56,777 nucleotides of DNA, from assembly GCA_031398325.1 (NCBI GenBank), contig JANNNB010000057.1, positions 1-56,777 of the forward strand, read 5' to 3'. The position numbers and the translations under genes are program-made. The notes beneath the pieces were generated by a model. It had not been told where the DNA came from. It ran no database searches and saw only the letters and a list, made by a program, of their open reading frames with translations. Below, in pieces: positions 31,847 to 40,059 of this stretch; position 1 is the first letter of the stretch; every line of letters begins with the position of its first letter. The DNA is from Sva-07 sp031398325 (GTDB lineage: Bacteria > Actinomycetota > Acidimicrobiia > Acidimicrobiales > Ilumatobacteraceae).

Positions 31847-32464
31847 TCAGTAGTCGATGCCGCGCATCGCCCGGACGCCCTGTTGGTACGCGTGCTTCAC
31901 CTCGACCATCTCGGTCACCGTGTCGGCGATCTCGATGATGTCCGGTGCAGCGTCGCGCCCGGTGATCACGATGTTGACGTGCGGCGGCCGGTGGGTGATC
32001 GCGTGGACGACCTCGTGCACGTCGAGCCAGTTGAAGCTGACGAGGTACGTCAGCTCGTCGAGGATCACGAGCTGGTGCTCCCCGGCGTTGATGATGTCGA
32101 CCGCCTGCTGCCAACCGGCGGCGGCGTGGGCGCGATCGGCGGAGAGGTCCTCGGAATCCCACGTGAACCCGTCACCGAACGCGTACCAGTCGACCCCGAG
32201 CTGACGGCCGATCTTCTCCTCGCCCACCTTCCAGTCGCCCGACTTGATGAACTGCACCACCGCCACGTTCCAGCCTCGGGCCACCCCGCGCACCATCATC
32301 CCGAACGCCGACGACGACTTTCCCTTGCCGTTGCCGGTGTTGACGACCACCAACGACGAGGCCCGACGCAGGCCGTCCGGCCGCGGGTCCTGCGTGGGCG
32401 CGAGATCGTCAGGTACCGGATCGTCGGGTGATGGGCTCGTGTCGGCGACCGGACTGTTCGTCAT
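31847..32464 (-). CDS. cobO: Cob(I)yrinic acid a,c-diamide adenosyltransferase
   Basis: Adds the 5'-deoxyadenosyl group of ATP to reduced corrinoids. The 205-residue protein has about 30 Pro/Asp-rich residues, then the Walker A TGNGKGKSSSAFG (about 43-55), VQFIKSGDWKVGE, LVILDELTYLVSF and ITGRDAAPDIIEIAD, all of the CobA/CobO/BtuR family. The ATG at 32464 is preferred over an in-frame start nine codons upstream. First gene of the minus-strand cob operon; TACGCT lies ten bases before the start. It is divergent from the riboswitch-controlled btu operon and has no riboswitch itself. Confidence 0.93.
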   Translation of the reverse strand: MTNSPVADTSPSPDDPVPDDLAPTQDPRPDGLRRASSLVVVNTGNGKGKSSSAFGMMVRGVARGWNVAVVQFIKSGDWKVGEEKIGRQLGVDWYAFGDGFTWDSEDLSADRAHAAAGWQQAVDIINAGEHQLVILDELTYLVSFNWLDVHEVVHAITHRPPHVNIVITGRDAAPDIIEIADTVTEMVEVKHAYQQGVRAMRGIDY

Positions 32465-32500
32465 GAGAGTGGGGAGCGTACGCAGCGCCAACTACTATGT

Positions 32501-32698
32501 CGAACTGTCGCAGTTGCAGCGAAGTTCGGTGAGAGTCCGACGCTGTCCCGCAACGGTGGTCCTCCGGCTTCTGCCAGGAGGCCAGTCCGGTCGCCTGCCT
32601 CTACGACGCGACTACATCCCTCGAGGCAAGGGACGGTTCGCACCCGGCACCGCGTGTCGGAAGTGGCCCAGCTTGTCCTCCATCCTTTGGAGGAACAA
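32501..32698 (+). ncRNA. Cobalamin riboswitch controlling btuFCD
   Basis: The leader has the conserved aptamer core GGTGAGAGTCCGACGCTGTC then CCGCAACGGT (about 32528-32557) and a B12 box of the form TGCCAGGAGGCCAGTC (about 32571-32586). TACTAT (32493-32498) is a plausible -10. The expression platform is the hairpin at 32673-32698, which buries the ribosome-binding site. Boundaries are approximate. It lies directly upstream of a B12-uptake operon, as expected. Confidence 0.88.
32673..32698 (+). promoter_or_regulatory. Ribosome-site-sequestering hairpin of the B12 riboswitch
   Basis: TCCTCCA (32676-32682) pairs with TGGAGGA (32688-32694), extended by TTG/CAA across one bulged A. The right arm contains the GGAGG ribosome site of btuF, whose ATG is at 32702. 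There is no T-run, so control is probably at translation initiation. Confidence 0.75.
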
Positions 32699-32701
32699 CT
32701 C

Positions 32702-33730
32702 ATGCGATCGTTCGAACGACGCAATCCGACCCGAACATCCACCCGAACACTGATCGGCGTCGTCGCCGGGATCTCGCTCTTCGTTGCTGCGGGATGTGGG
32801 AGCGACTCGGACGAGTCGTCGACGACGGACACGATCGCCGAGTCCGGTGCCGCGTCGACGGTCGACACGCCAATGGTCGACACGCCGCCCGTCGGCTCCG
32901 GTGAGTTGCCGCCGGTTGACACTGCGACCGAGGAAGCGATCGGCGACGTGCCCGAGCGAGTTGTGTCGCTGAGCCCGACCCACACCGAGATCATGTTCGC
33001 GATCGGCGCCGGCGACCAGCTCGTCGCCGTCGACGACTTCTCGAACTACCCGGCCGAGGCCCTCGAACTGCCGAACGATCTCTCAGGCTACGAGCCCAAC
33101 GTCGAGGCCATCGCCGCGTACGAGCCCGACCTCGTGCTGATCGGCGGTGACTTCAACGGTCTCGGCGAACAGCTCGACGCGATCGGCGTCGCGTGGTGGG
33201 ACGGCCCGGCCGCGATGACCCTCGATGACACATACGCCCAGATCGAGCAGCTCGGTGCGGTGACGGGCCATGTGGCCGAAGCCGCCGAGCTCGTGTCGCA
33301 GATGCAGATCGACATCGAGCAGATCATCGCTGACACGCCCGTGCCCGATGTTCCACTGACGCTGTACCACGAGCTCGACGAAGCGCTCTTCAGCGTGGAC
33401 AGCACGACGTTCGTGGGCGAGCTCTACGCCCTGCTCGGCCTGCGCAACATTGCCGACGAGACCGAAGGCAACTCGGGCGGATATCCGCAGCTGAACGCCG
33501 AGTTCATCGTGTCGGCCAATCCGGATCTGATCTTCCTGGCCGACACCATCTGCTGTGGCCAGACCCTCGCAACCGTGTCGGCTCGTCCAGGCTGGGACGC
33601 GATCACCGCCGTCCAGAACGGCAACGTCATCGAGATGAGCGACGACATCGCCTCCCGTTGGGGCCCGCGTGTCGTCGACTACCTCGCGGCCGTTTCGGCT
33701 GCGGTGACCACGGCGGCCGTCCCGGCATGA
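32702..33730 (+). CDS. btuF: Cobalamin/corrinoid ABC transporter substrate-binding lipoprotein
   Basis: This 342-residue surface lipoprotein has a signal and lipobox ending FVAAGC (C32), a Ser/Asp/Thr-rich spacer, then a type III periplasmic-binding domain: RVVSLSPTHTEIMFAIGAGD, EAIAAYEPDLVLIGG and the C-terminal WDAITAVQNGNVIEM. The cobalamin riboswitch directly upstream identifies the ligand class as corrinoid. The ATG at 32702 has a GGAGG site seven bases upstream inside the regulatory hairpin. Its stop overlaps the btuC start (ATGA). Confidence 0.92.
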   Translation: MRSFERRNPTRTSTRTLIGVVAGISLFVAAGCGSDSDESSTTDTIAESGAASTVDTPMVDTPPVGSGELPPVDTATEEAIGDVPERVVSLSPTHTEIMFAIGAGDQLVAVDDFSNYPAEALELPNDLSGYEPNVEAIAAYEPDLVLIGGDFNGLGEQLDAIGVAWWDGPAAMTLDDTYAQIEQLGAVTGHVAEAAELVSQMQIDIEQIIADTPVPDVPLTLYHELDEALFSVDSTTFVGELYALLGLRNIADETEGNSGGYPQLNAEFIVSANPDLIFLADTICCGQTLATVSARPGWDAITAVQNGNVIEMSDDIASRWGPRVVDYLAAVSAAVTTAAVPA

Positions 33731-34764
33731 CCGAACGCCCGCGCGATGCGGGCTGGTTCGCCGGCGCGGGGCTCCTGCTCGCCATGGCGGTACTGGTCGG
33801 GGCGTCCATCGGCCCCGCCGGCCCGTCGTGGTGGCGGGTGCCCCTGGCGTTGCTCGATCATCTGCCGCTGATCTCGGTGAACTCCGGGGTCAGCGACGCG
33901 GACTGGAACGTCCTGTGGAAGATCCGGATGCCCCGGGTCATCCTCGGTGGGATGGTCGGCGGAATGCTCTCGATCGCCGGAGCGAGCTATCAGGGGGTCT
34001 TCCGCAATCCGCTGGTCGATCCATACCTCCTGGGTGTTGCGGCCGGTGCCGGCCTCGGCGCGACGATCGCCCTCACCATGGGCCGGGGCGTGACGATGAG
34101 TTGGGCGGTCGACCCCGTGCCCGCTGCGGCGTTCGTCATGGCGTTGGCGACGGTCGGCGTGACCTATGTGGTGGGGTCGTCGGCGGGCGGGTCACGGTCG
34201 GGCACCACCCTTGTGCTTGCCGGAATCGCCGTGGTGTCGTTCGCGACTGCGATGCAGACGTTCATCCTGCAGCGCCACAACGAAGTGATCCGCGAGGTGT
34301 TCCAGTGGGTGCTCGGACGATTGTCGGGCGCGACCTGGTCGGACGTGATGCTGATCGCCCCGTACGTGATCATCAGCTCGGTCATCCTGATCCTGCACCG
34401 CCGCCAGCTCGACGTGTTCCGCATCGGCGACGTCGAGGCCGCGACGCTCGGGATGTCGGTCGCGCGTTCGCGACTCGTCATCGTGGTCACGGCAACGCTC
34501 GGCACTGCGGCGGTGGTGTCGGTCAGTGGCCTGATCGGATTCGTCGGGCTCGTCATTCCTCACGTGATCCGACTGGTCGCGGGTGCGTCGTATCGTCGTC
34601 TACTCCCGCTCTCGCTGATGTTTGGCGCGACGTTCCTGATCCTCGCCGACGTGCCTGGGCGGATGCTGACGAATCCGGCCGAGACACCGATCGGCGTGGT
34701 GACAGCGTTCATCGGTGCGCCGTTCTTCGTCTACCTGTTGCGCACGAAACGGGTGCCGTCGTGA
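33727..34764 (+). CDS. btuC: Cobalamin ABC transporter permease
   Basis: This 345-residue membrane protein of the FecCD/BtuC family has about ten helices. Conserved stretches are IRMPRVILGGMVGGMLSIAG, YQGVFRNPLVDPYLLGVAAG, LVLAGIAVVSF and the coupling/terminal GLIGFVGLVIPHVIRLVAG. It starts at the ATG overlapping the btuF stop and ends by overlapping the btuD start (GTGA), so the three genes are translated in a chain. It forms the membrane channel for the corrinoid delivered by BtuF. Confidence 0.94.
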   Translation: MTERPRDAGWFAGAGLLLAMAVLVGASIGPAGPSWWRVPLALLDHLPLISVNSGVSDADWNVLWKIRMPRVILGGMVGGMLSIAGASYQGVFRNPLVDPYLLGVAAGAGLGATIALTMGRGVTMSWAVDPVPAAAFVMALATVGVTYVVGSSAGGSRSGTTLVLAGIAVVSFATAMQTFILQRHNEVIREVFQWVLGRLSGATWSDVMLIAPYVIISSVILILHRRQLDVFRIGDVEAATLGMSVARSRLVIVVTATLGTAAVVSVSGLIGFVGLVIPHVIRLVAGASYRRLLPLSLMFGATFLILADVPGRMLTNPAETPIGVVTAFIGAPFFVYLLRTKRVPS

Positions 34765-35567
34765 GCTCGATCGAGTTCTCCCGGGTCAGCGTGCGCTACG
34801 GCAAGCGCACTGTGCTCGCGCCGTTCACCGACCGGATCGAGTCGGGGGAGTGGCTCGGCGTGATCGGGCCGAACGGCGCCGGGAAGTCGTCGCTGCTGCG
34901 GGCGATCGCCGGCCTCGTTCCCAGTGGGGGCTCGATCGCCATCGACGGGCGCGACCTCACCTCGATGTCGCATCGCGAACGGGCGTCGCTCGTCGCGTAC
35001 GTGCCGCAGGAGCCGCTGATCCCCGACGACATGAGCGTGTTCGACTACGTGCTGCTCGGTCGCACCCCGTACGTGTCGTACTTCGGCGTCGAGAGCGCCG
35101 ACGACCGGAAGCTCGTCGCCGACGCGATCGAGCGCCTGCAACTCGAAACGTTCGTCGACCGGTTCCTCGGCGCGTTGAGTGGCGGCGAGCGCCAACGTGT
35201 CGTGCTCGCCAGGGCGCTGGCGCAGCAGGCCCCGATCTTGCTGCTCGACGAGCCGACCTCAGCGCTCGACATCGGGCACCAGCAGCAAGCGCTCGAACTG
35301 GTCACCGAACTGCGGCACCACGGCGGCTTGACCGTGATCTCCGCGATGCACGACCTCACGCTCGCCGGCACGTACACCGATCGGCTCACGATGCTGCACG
35401 AGGGCGGCGTCGTCGCGTCGGGTGCTGCCGCTGATGTCCTCACGGCCGAGCGCCTCGGCGAGATCTACCACGTGTGCGTGTCGGTCGATGTCGACGACGA
35501 CGGCACCGTCATCGTCGTCCCCCGCCGCGGCTTCCCCCCGACGTCTGAAACCCACGCCGACGCCTGA
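34761..35567 (+). CDS. btuD: Cobalamin ABC transporter ATP-binding protein
   Basis: This 268-residue ATPase has Walker A IGPNGAGKSSLL (residues 37-44 core), the Q-loop YVPQEPLIPDD, the signature ALSGGERQRVVLARALA, Walker B ILLLDEPTSALD and the switch His in SAMHDLTLAG. It starts with the GTG at 34761 overlapping the btuC stop. The last codons and stop lie in a 19-base direct duplication (35539-35576) that abuts palindrome A2, so the C-terminus (TSETHADA) may have been altered by that event. Confidence 0.94.
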   Translation: MSSIEFSRVSVRYGKRTVLAPFTDRIESGEWLGVIGPNGAGKSSLLRAIAGLVPSGGSIAIDGRDLTSMSHRERASLVAYVPQEPLIPDDMSVFDYVLLGRTPYVSYFGVESADDRKLVADAIERLQLETFVDRFLGALSGGERQRVVLARALAQQAPILLLDEPTSALDIGHQQQALELVTELRHHGGLTVISAMHDLTLAGTYTDRLTMLHEGGVVASGAAADVLTAERLGEIYHVCVSVDVDDDGTVIVVPRRGFPPTSETHADA

Positions 35568-35573
35568 AACCCA

Positions 35574-35625
35574 CGTTTGTGACAAGAAATCGGAGACCCG
35601 GTTCTCCAACTTCTTGTCGCAAACG
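35574..35625 (+). repeat. Palindromic repeat family A, copy 2
   Basis: CGTTTGTGACAAGAAATCGG on the left, centre AGACCCGGTTCT, right arm ending CTTCTTGTCGCAAACG. It lies between the co-directional btuD and aldolase genes and may end btuD transcription, but it is also only six bases from the aldolase -10 box. Confidence 0.85.
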
Positions 35626-35643
35626 GTGATCTAGCATCGCCGT

Positions 35644-36420
35644 ATGAGTGAGTCGCCGTATCCGCCGTTCTCCGGGGTCGAGCCGTACGACAGCGTGCGC
35701 TCGATCGAGGACGAACGGGCGCACCGCAAGCGGATGTGTGCCTTCGGGTACCGGATCTTTGCCGCGATGCGCTGGGGGCAACTCGGCGACGGCCACGTGT
35801 CGGCGCGCGACCCCGAGCTGACCGACCACTTCTGGCTGCTCGACTGGGGAGTGCCGTTCGGCGAGGCAACCGTCGACCAACTCGTGCTGGTCGGGCCCGG
35901 CGGCGAGGTCAAGGACGCCGACGGGAACCCGACCGGTGGGGTCAACACCGCGGGGTATCACATCCACCATCCGATCCTGGCCGCCCGGCCCGACGCGGTG
36001 AGTGCGTCCCACACCCACACGGCGTTCGGCACGGCGTGGTCGGCCAACGTCGAACCGTTCAGGGCGATCAGTCAGGAATCGTGTGCGTTCGTGTTCGACC
36101 AGGCGTTGTTCGACGACGAGGAAGTGGAGGTGCTGTCGACCGACGGCGGCAAACGGATCGCAGCGGCGCTCGGCGACTCGAAGCTGTGCATCCTGCGCAA
36201 CCATGGCCTGCTGACCGTCGGTCGCACGGTCGAGGAATCGGTCGGCTGGTTCGTGATGGCCGAGCGGGTGGCCGAGGTGCACGTGAAGGCACCGAACGGC
36301 AAGGCGATCTCGGACGAATCGGCCGCGATCGCGGCCTCGACGCTGTCTCCACCCGAGGTCGGGTGGCGGATGTTCCAGTGGCTACGGCGCTCGCTGCTGT
36401 CCGGCGTCGTCGTCGACTAG
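35644..36420 (+). CDS. Class II aldolase/adducin-family protein
   Basis: This 258-residue protein has the class II aldolase fold with zinc-site histidines in AGYHIHHPI and SASHTHTAFGTAWS and the later ILRNHGLLTVG. GDGHVSARDPE near the start is the usual phosphate/substrate region. Natural substrates of the family range from fuculose phosphate to methylthioribulose phosphate; this one cannot be specified. TAGCAT (35632-35637) lies six bases before the ATG, so it is probably leaderless. It overlaps the convergent LtrA gene by 39 bases. Confidence 0.87.
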   Translation: MSESPYPPFSGVEPYDSVRSIEDERAHRKRMCAFGYRIFAAMRWGQLGDGHVSARDPELTDHFWLLDWGVPFGEATVDQLVLVGPGGEVKDADGNPTGGVNTAGYHIHHPILAARPDAVSASHTHTAFGTAWSANVEPFRAISQESCAFVFDQALFDDEEVEVLSTDGGKRIAAALGDSKLCILRNHGLLTVGRTVEESVGWFVMAERVAEVHVKAPNGKAISDESAAIAASTLSPPEVGWRMFQWLRRSLLSGVVVD

Positions 36421-37590
36421 CCGCCGCTCGTCGAGCTCGTCGCCGTTCGGGCGCTCGATCCTGATGTGCTCGAACGCGAGCGCGATGAGGATGACCACGT
36501 CGATCACGATGAACAGGACGATGCCGTCGACCGAACCGCCGAACACGGAGATCACGATGATGGCGGCGACCACCGCCAGACGTTCCTTGGCGACGACCCG
36601 GAACGCCCGATACACGCCGATGCTCATGCCCCCGAAGAACAGGGTGAACCCAGCTGCGCCCATCGTGCGGTACGCATCGGGAATCGGGTCGGTGGGGTGC
36701 AGCGTGACGTATTCGAGGGTGACGGCGATGAGCACGATCCCGGCCACGATCGGGATGTGCGCGTACGTGTAGATGTCGCGGACGAACCGGCCGCGCTGCA
36801 CCCCGCCGGCGAGACCCTCGGCACGATGTTCGAACGCCGGCTGCACCCGGTCGAAGTACGACCACCACAACAGGCCGGCCAGCGCGCCGGCGGCGACGAG
36901 GGCGAGCACGGTGGAGCCGGGCACGGATCCTCGATTGCCCAGCTCGACGACCACGGCGTTACCGAGAGCGACGATCACCTCGCCGAGGGCGATGATCACG
37001 ATCAGGCCGTGGCGCTCGGCGAAGTGGCCCGGCCGAACGATCCAGGCGTCCGAACCGGCCCGGAGGGTGGCCGCACCGAACACGACCATCCCGGCGATCC
37101 AGATCACCACTCGGGTCTCGTCGTCGAAGAACCCGCCCGCCACGATCAGGGCCATCGCGACGATGCTGGGAATCGAGTAGCGGATCGAGGAGCGGTACTC
37201 CTCGCTGCCGTAGTCGACGCCGCTCACGAGAACGGCGAGGGCGGCGAGGAAGATCGCCGCGAGGGGGACGGCGAAGAGCAGGCCGCCGCCCTCGAGTGCG
37301 GTGTCGATCGATGCGGCCATCGGCACGCTCGCCGCGGTCGCCGCGAGGAACAGCAACCGCACCGAGCGTGAGTTGCCGGACACGGCATTTGCCGACCACG
37401 TGAACTGCGACCACGGCATCCACATGAGCACGAAGAGCAGACTGGCCTGCCCGATGCCGTTCCAGGTTGCGTCGTCCAGGATGAGTGAGACGAGTTGCGA
37501 GAACGCGAACACGTACGCGAGGTCGAAGAACAGCTCGACCGGATCGGCCGAGAAGTCCTCCTCCCGTTCTGGCAGCACGAGTCCTCGCAC
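36382..37590 (-). CDS. Low-temperature-requirement protein A (LtrA) family membrane protein
   Basis: This roughly 402-residue protein with about 10-12 membrane helices matches the LtrA family: EEDFSADPVELFFDLAYVFAFSQL, WMPWSQFTWSANA, and ERHGLIVIIALGEVIVALGNAV. The molecular function of the family is unknown; the name comes from a Listeria cold-growth phenotype. A TTG start four codons further up is open, but it lies within TATTGT (37599-37604), a -10-like box eight bases before the GTG at 37590; I therefore prefer the GTG. The 3' end overlaps the aldolase gene. Confidence 0.82.
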   Translation of the reverse strand: MRGLVLPEREEDFSADPVELFFDLAYVFAFSQLVSLILDDATWNGIGQASLLFVLMWMPWSQFTWSANAVSGNSRSVRLLFLAATAASVPMAASIDTALEGGGLLFAVPLAAIFLAALAVLVSGVDYGSEEYRSSIRYSIPSIVAMALIVAGGFFDDETRVVIWIAGMVVFGAATLRAGSDAWIVRPGHFAERHGLIVIIALGEVIVALGNAVVVELGNRGSVPGSTVLALVAAGALAGLLWWSYFDRVQPAFEHRAEGLAGGVQRGRFVRDIYTYAHIPIVAGIVLIAVTLEYVTLHPTDPIPDAYRTMGAAGFTLFFGGMSIGVYRAFRVVAKERLAVVAAIIVISVFGGSVDGIVLFIVIDVVILIALAFEHIRIERPNGDELDERRLVDDDAGQQRAP

Positions 37591-37654
37591 GAACCCGGAC
37601 AATAGTTGGTTCGTCGTCCACTGCGCCGGGGCCCCTCACCCGGCCGGAGCAGCG

Positions 37655-38545
37655 TCAGCCGACGACGATGACGCCGACCACACCGGCGAACACGAGCGCG
37701 CTGGCGGCGTACTCGGCTCGGCTGTGGCGCTCGTGGAGCCAGAACACCGAGATCGCGAAGGCCATCACGATCTCGATCTGGCCGAGGGTGCGCACCTTGG
37801 CTGCGTTGGTGAGCGTGACGGCGACCGCCCAGCCGGCGGATCCACACAGGCTCAGCACGCCGACGGGGAGTGCGGCTCGCCAGTGGCGGGCGACGTTGCC
37901 GATCTCGCGTCGATCCGTGAACAGCAGTTGTGCGCCGTTGATGACCGTTTGGATCCCGAGCATGACGGTCAATGTGAGCAGGGCCCGGTTCCACACGGGG
38001 TCGTCGCCGAGCGAGTTCGATGCGGCGCGGATGCCGACCGCGGCGACGGCGAATCCGGCGGCTGCAAGGACGCCCATCAGGGCGGCCGGATCGGCGGCGC
38101 TGGCGACGACGTCCCGGACTTGGCTCGGCGCGGCGAGCCAGATCACACCGACCATGCACACGGCGACGGCGACCCAGCCGGGTGGCAACAACGGTTCGCT
38201 CAGGGCGATCGCCGACACGATCGCGACGAGGATCACCTCGGTCTTGGCGTACACCGTGCCGATGGCGAAGTCCCGGAGATCGAACGCCCGCAGCAGAGCG
38301 ACGGTGCCCAGGATCTGCGCGGTTCCTGCGACGACGAGGATGAGCCAGAAGCGGGCGGGAGGCGTCGGGAGCGAGGCACCGACCAAGCCGAAGGTGACGA
38401 GGCTGGCGATGAGCGCGAGTGGGAACCCGTAGGCGTAGCGGACGAAGCCGGCCCCGTTCAGGGAGAGCACGGAGCGAAGCACGTGCTGCCTGGATGTCCG
38501 CAGAATTTGGAAGGTCGCCGCTGCGAGCGTGATCGGGATCCACAT
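37655..38545 (-). CDS. EamA/DMT-superfamily transporter
   Basis: This 296-residue membrane protein has about ten helices in two repeated halves, typical of drug/metabolite transporters (TAQILGTVALLRAFDLRDFAIG in the first half, ALPVGVLSLCGSAGWAVAV and the terminal AEYAASALVFAGVVGVIVVG in the second). The substrate is unknown. The ATG at 38545 is preceded by a perfect 10-base inverted repeat (38553-38582) that looks like an operator. It is downstream of zwf on the same strand, with 59 bases between. Confidence 0.82.
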   Translation of the reverse strand: MWIPITLAAATFQILRTSRQHVLRSVLSLNGAGFVRYAYGFPLALIASLVTFGLVGASLPTPPARFWLILVVAGTAQILGTVALLRAFDLRDFAIGTVYAKTEVILVAIVSAIALSEPLLPPGWVAVAVCMVGVIWLAAPSQVRDVVASAADPAALMGVLAAAGFAVAAVGIRAASNSLGDDPVWNRALLTLTVMLGIQTVINGAQLLFTDRREIGNVARHWRAALPVGVLSLCGSAGWAVAVTLTNAAKVRTLGQIEIVMAFAISVFWLHERHSRAEYAASALVFAGVVGVIVVG

Positions 38546-38552
38546 GTCGTCT

Positions 38553-38582
38553 CACATATCGGGAACAGTAATCCGATATGTG
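38553..38582. promoter_or_regulatory. Operator-like inverted repeat upstream of the EamA transporter
   Basis: CACATATCGG (38553-38562) and CCGATATGTG (38573-38582) are perfect 10-base inverted arms separated by exactly 10 bases, so the half-sites are about two helical turns apart centre to centre. It starts eight bases upstream of the transporter ATG. AT-rich arms stand out from the surrounding GC-rich sequence. The cognate regulator is not in the immediate neighbourhood. Confidence 0.6.
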
Positions 38583-38604
38583 GACAGACTATCCGAGGCG
38601 GTCG

Positions 38605-40059
38605 TCAATCCTCGTCGACCTCGGCACCATCGGCACGAGACGGCGGGAACCACGAGTCGTCGTTCACGAGAATCGAGTCGGCCTCCGACGGACCCCACGA
38701 ACCTCGGAAGTACGGGTGCACGATGCCCGGGGCGTCGAGCGCAGGCTGGACGACCTCCCACGTGCCCTCGACGATGTCCTGACGGGCGAATCGGCGCAGC
38801 GAGCCCTGGAGCGCATCGCCGATGAGGCGCTCGTAGGCATCCTGGCGTTCGCCCAGGGCAGCGGCGAAGTCGACGTTGACGTCGACGTTCTGGCTGTCGA
38901 GGTGCGGCCCCGGCGTCTTGGCCTGCAGCACGAACGTGACCCCGTCACGCTCGCCGAGCCGCAGCCGGATCAGGTTGCGCTCGGGAGGCGGGCCGCCGGC
39001 CTCGTCGAACAACATGCGTGGTGGCTCGCGGAGTTCGATGACCGCTTCGGTGGCGTTTCGGGCCAACGCCTTGCCGACGCGTACGTACCAGGGCACCCCG
39101 GCCCATCGCCACGAGTCGATCTCGAAGCGCGCCGCGGCGAACGTCTCGACCTCCGACTCCGGCTCGACACCCGGCTCGTCGCGATATCCGACGTACTGCC
39201 CCCGCACGAGCGTGCTCGCATCCATCGGGCGCATCGCAGCGATCACCTTGGCCTTCTCGTCCTGGAGAAAGCCCGAGTCGGATCCGGCGGGGGGTTCCAT
39301 GGCGAGCAGCGCGACCACCTGGAGGAGGTGGTTCTGCAACACGTCCCGAATCGCCCCGACGGAGTCGTAGAACGACCCGCGGCCCTCGACACCGATCGTC
39401 TCGGACATCGTCACCTGCACGCTGCGCACGTAGTTGCGGTTCCACACCGGTTCGAGCAGCGTGTTGGCGAACCGGAACACCAAGAGGTCCTCGACCGCCT
39501 CCTTGCCGAGGTAGTGGTCGATGCGGAAGATGTGGTCCTCGGGGAACACGGCGTGCAGCGTCTTGTTCAACTCGATCGCCGAGTCGAGGTCGCGGCCGAA
39601 CGGCTTCTCGACGACGATTCGGCCGCGGCGGTGGAGGTCGACCGACGCGAGCTTGTGGGCGACGGTCGGGAACATCGTCGGGGGAATCGCCATGTAGAAC
39701 ACCGCGACCTGGGATTCGACCCTGTCGAGCGTCGCCGTCAGCTCGTTCCAGGTGGCTTCGTCGGAGTAGTCGCCCTGCACGAGGTCCATCCGCGCGCACA
39801 GTTCCGAGATGATCGACTGGTCGGCATCGTCGATGTGCTCCTCGATCGAATCCTTCGCATGCGCTCGGAAGTCGTCGTCGGTCCAGTCGCTGCGGGCAAC
39901 TCCGATCACGGGCACATGCAGCGCACCGGACTTCTGCAGACGGTAGAGCGCGGGGAACAGCTTGCGCTTGGCGAGGTCGCCGGTCGCCCCGAACAGCACG
40001 AGGGCGTCAGCGTCAGGTTGTTCGGTCTGGATCTGTGTGGTGTCGATGTGTGCGTTCAT
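38605..40059 (-). CDS. zwf: Glucose-6-phosphate 1-dehydrogenase
   Basis: Oxidises glucose 6-phosphate to 6-phosphogluconolactone with NADP+. The 484-residue protein has the nucleotide site LVLFGATGDLAKRKLFPALY, VEKPFGRDLDSAIELNK, the active-site RIDHYLGKEAVEDLLVFRF and WRWAGVPWYVRVGKAL. The ATG at 40059 overlaps the gnd stop by four bases, so the two oxidative pentose-phosphate enzymes are translated together. The last 15 residues are acidic and serine-rich. Confidence 0.96.
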   Translation of the reverse strand: MNAHIDTTQIQTEQPDADALVLFGATGDLAKRKLFPALYRLQKSGALHVPVIGVARSDWTDDDFRAHAKDSIEEHIDDADQSIISELCARMDLVQGDYSDEATWNELTATLDRVESQVAVFYMAIPPTMFPTVAHKLASVDLHRRGRIVVEKPFGRDLDSAIELNKTLHAVFPEDHIFRIDHYLGKEAVEDLLVFRFANTLLEPVWNRNYVRSVQVTMSETIGVEGRGSFYDSVGAIRDVLQNHLLQVVALLAMEPPAGSDSGFLQDEKAKVIAAMRPMDASTLVRGQYVGYRDEPGVEPESEVETFAAARFEIDSWRWAGVPWYVRVGKALARNATEAVIELREPPRMLFDEAGGPPPERNLIRLRLGERDGVTFVLQAKTPGPHLDSQNVDVNVDFAAALGERQDAYERLIGDALQGSLRRFARQDIVEGTWEVVQPALDAPGIVHPYFRGSWGPSEADSILVNDDSWFPPSRADGAEVDED

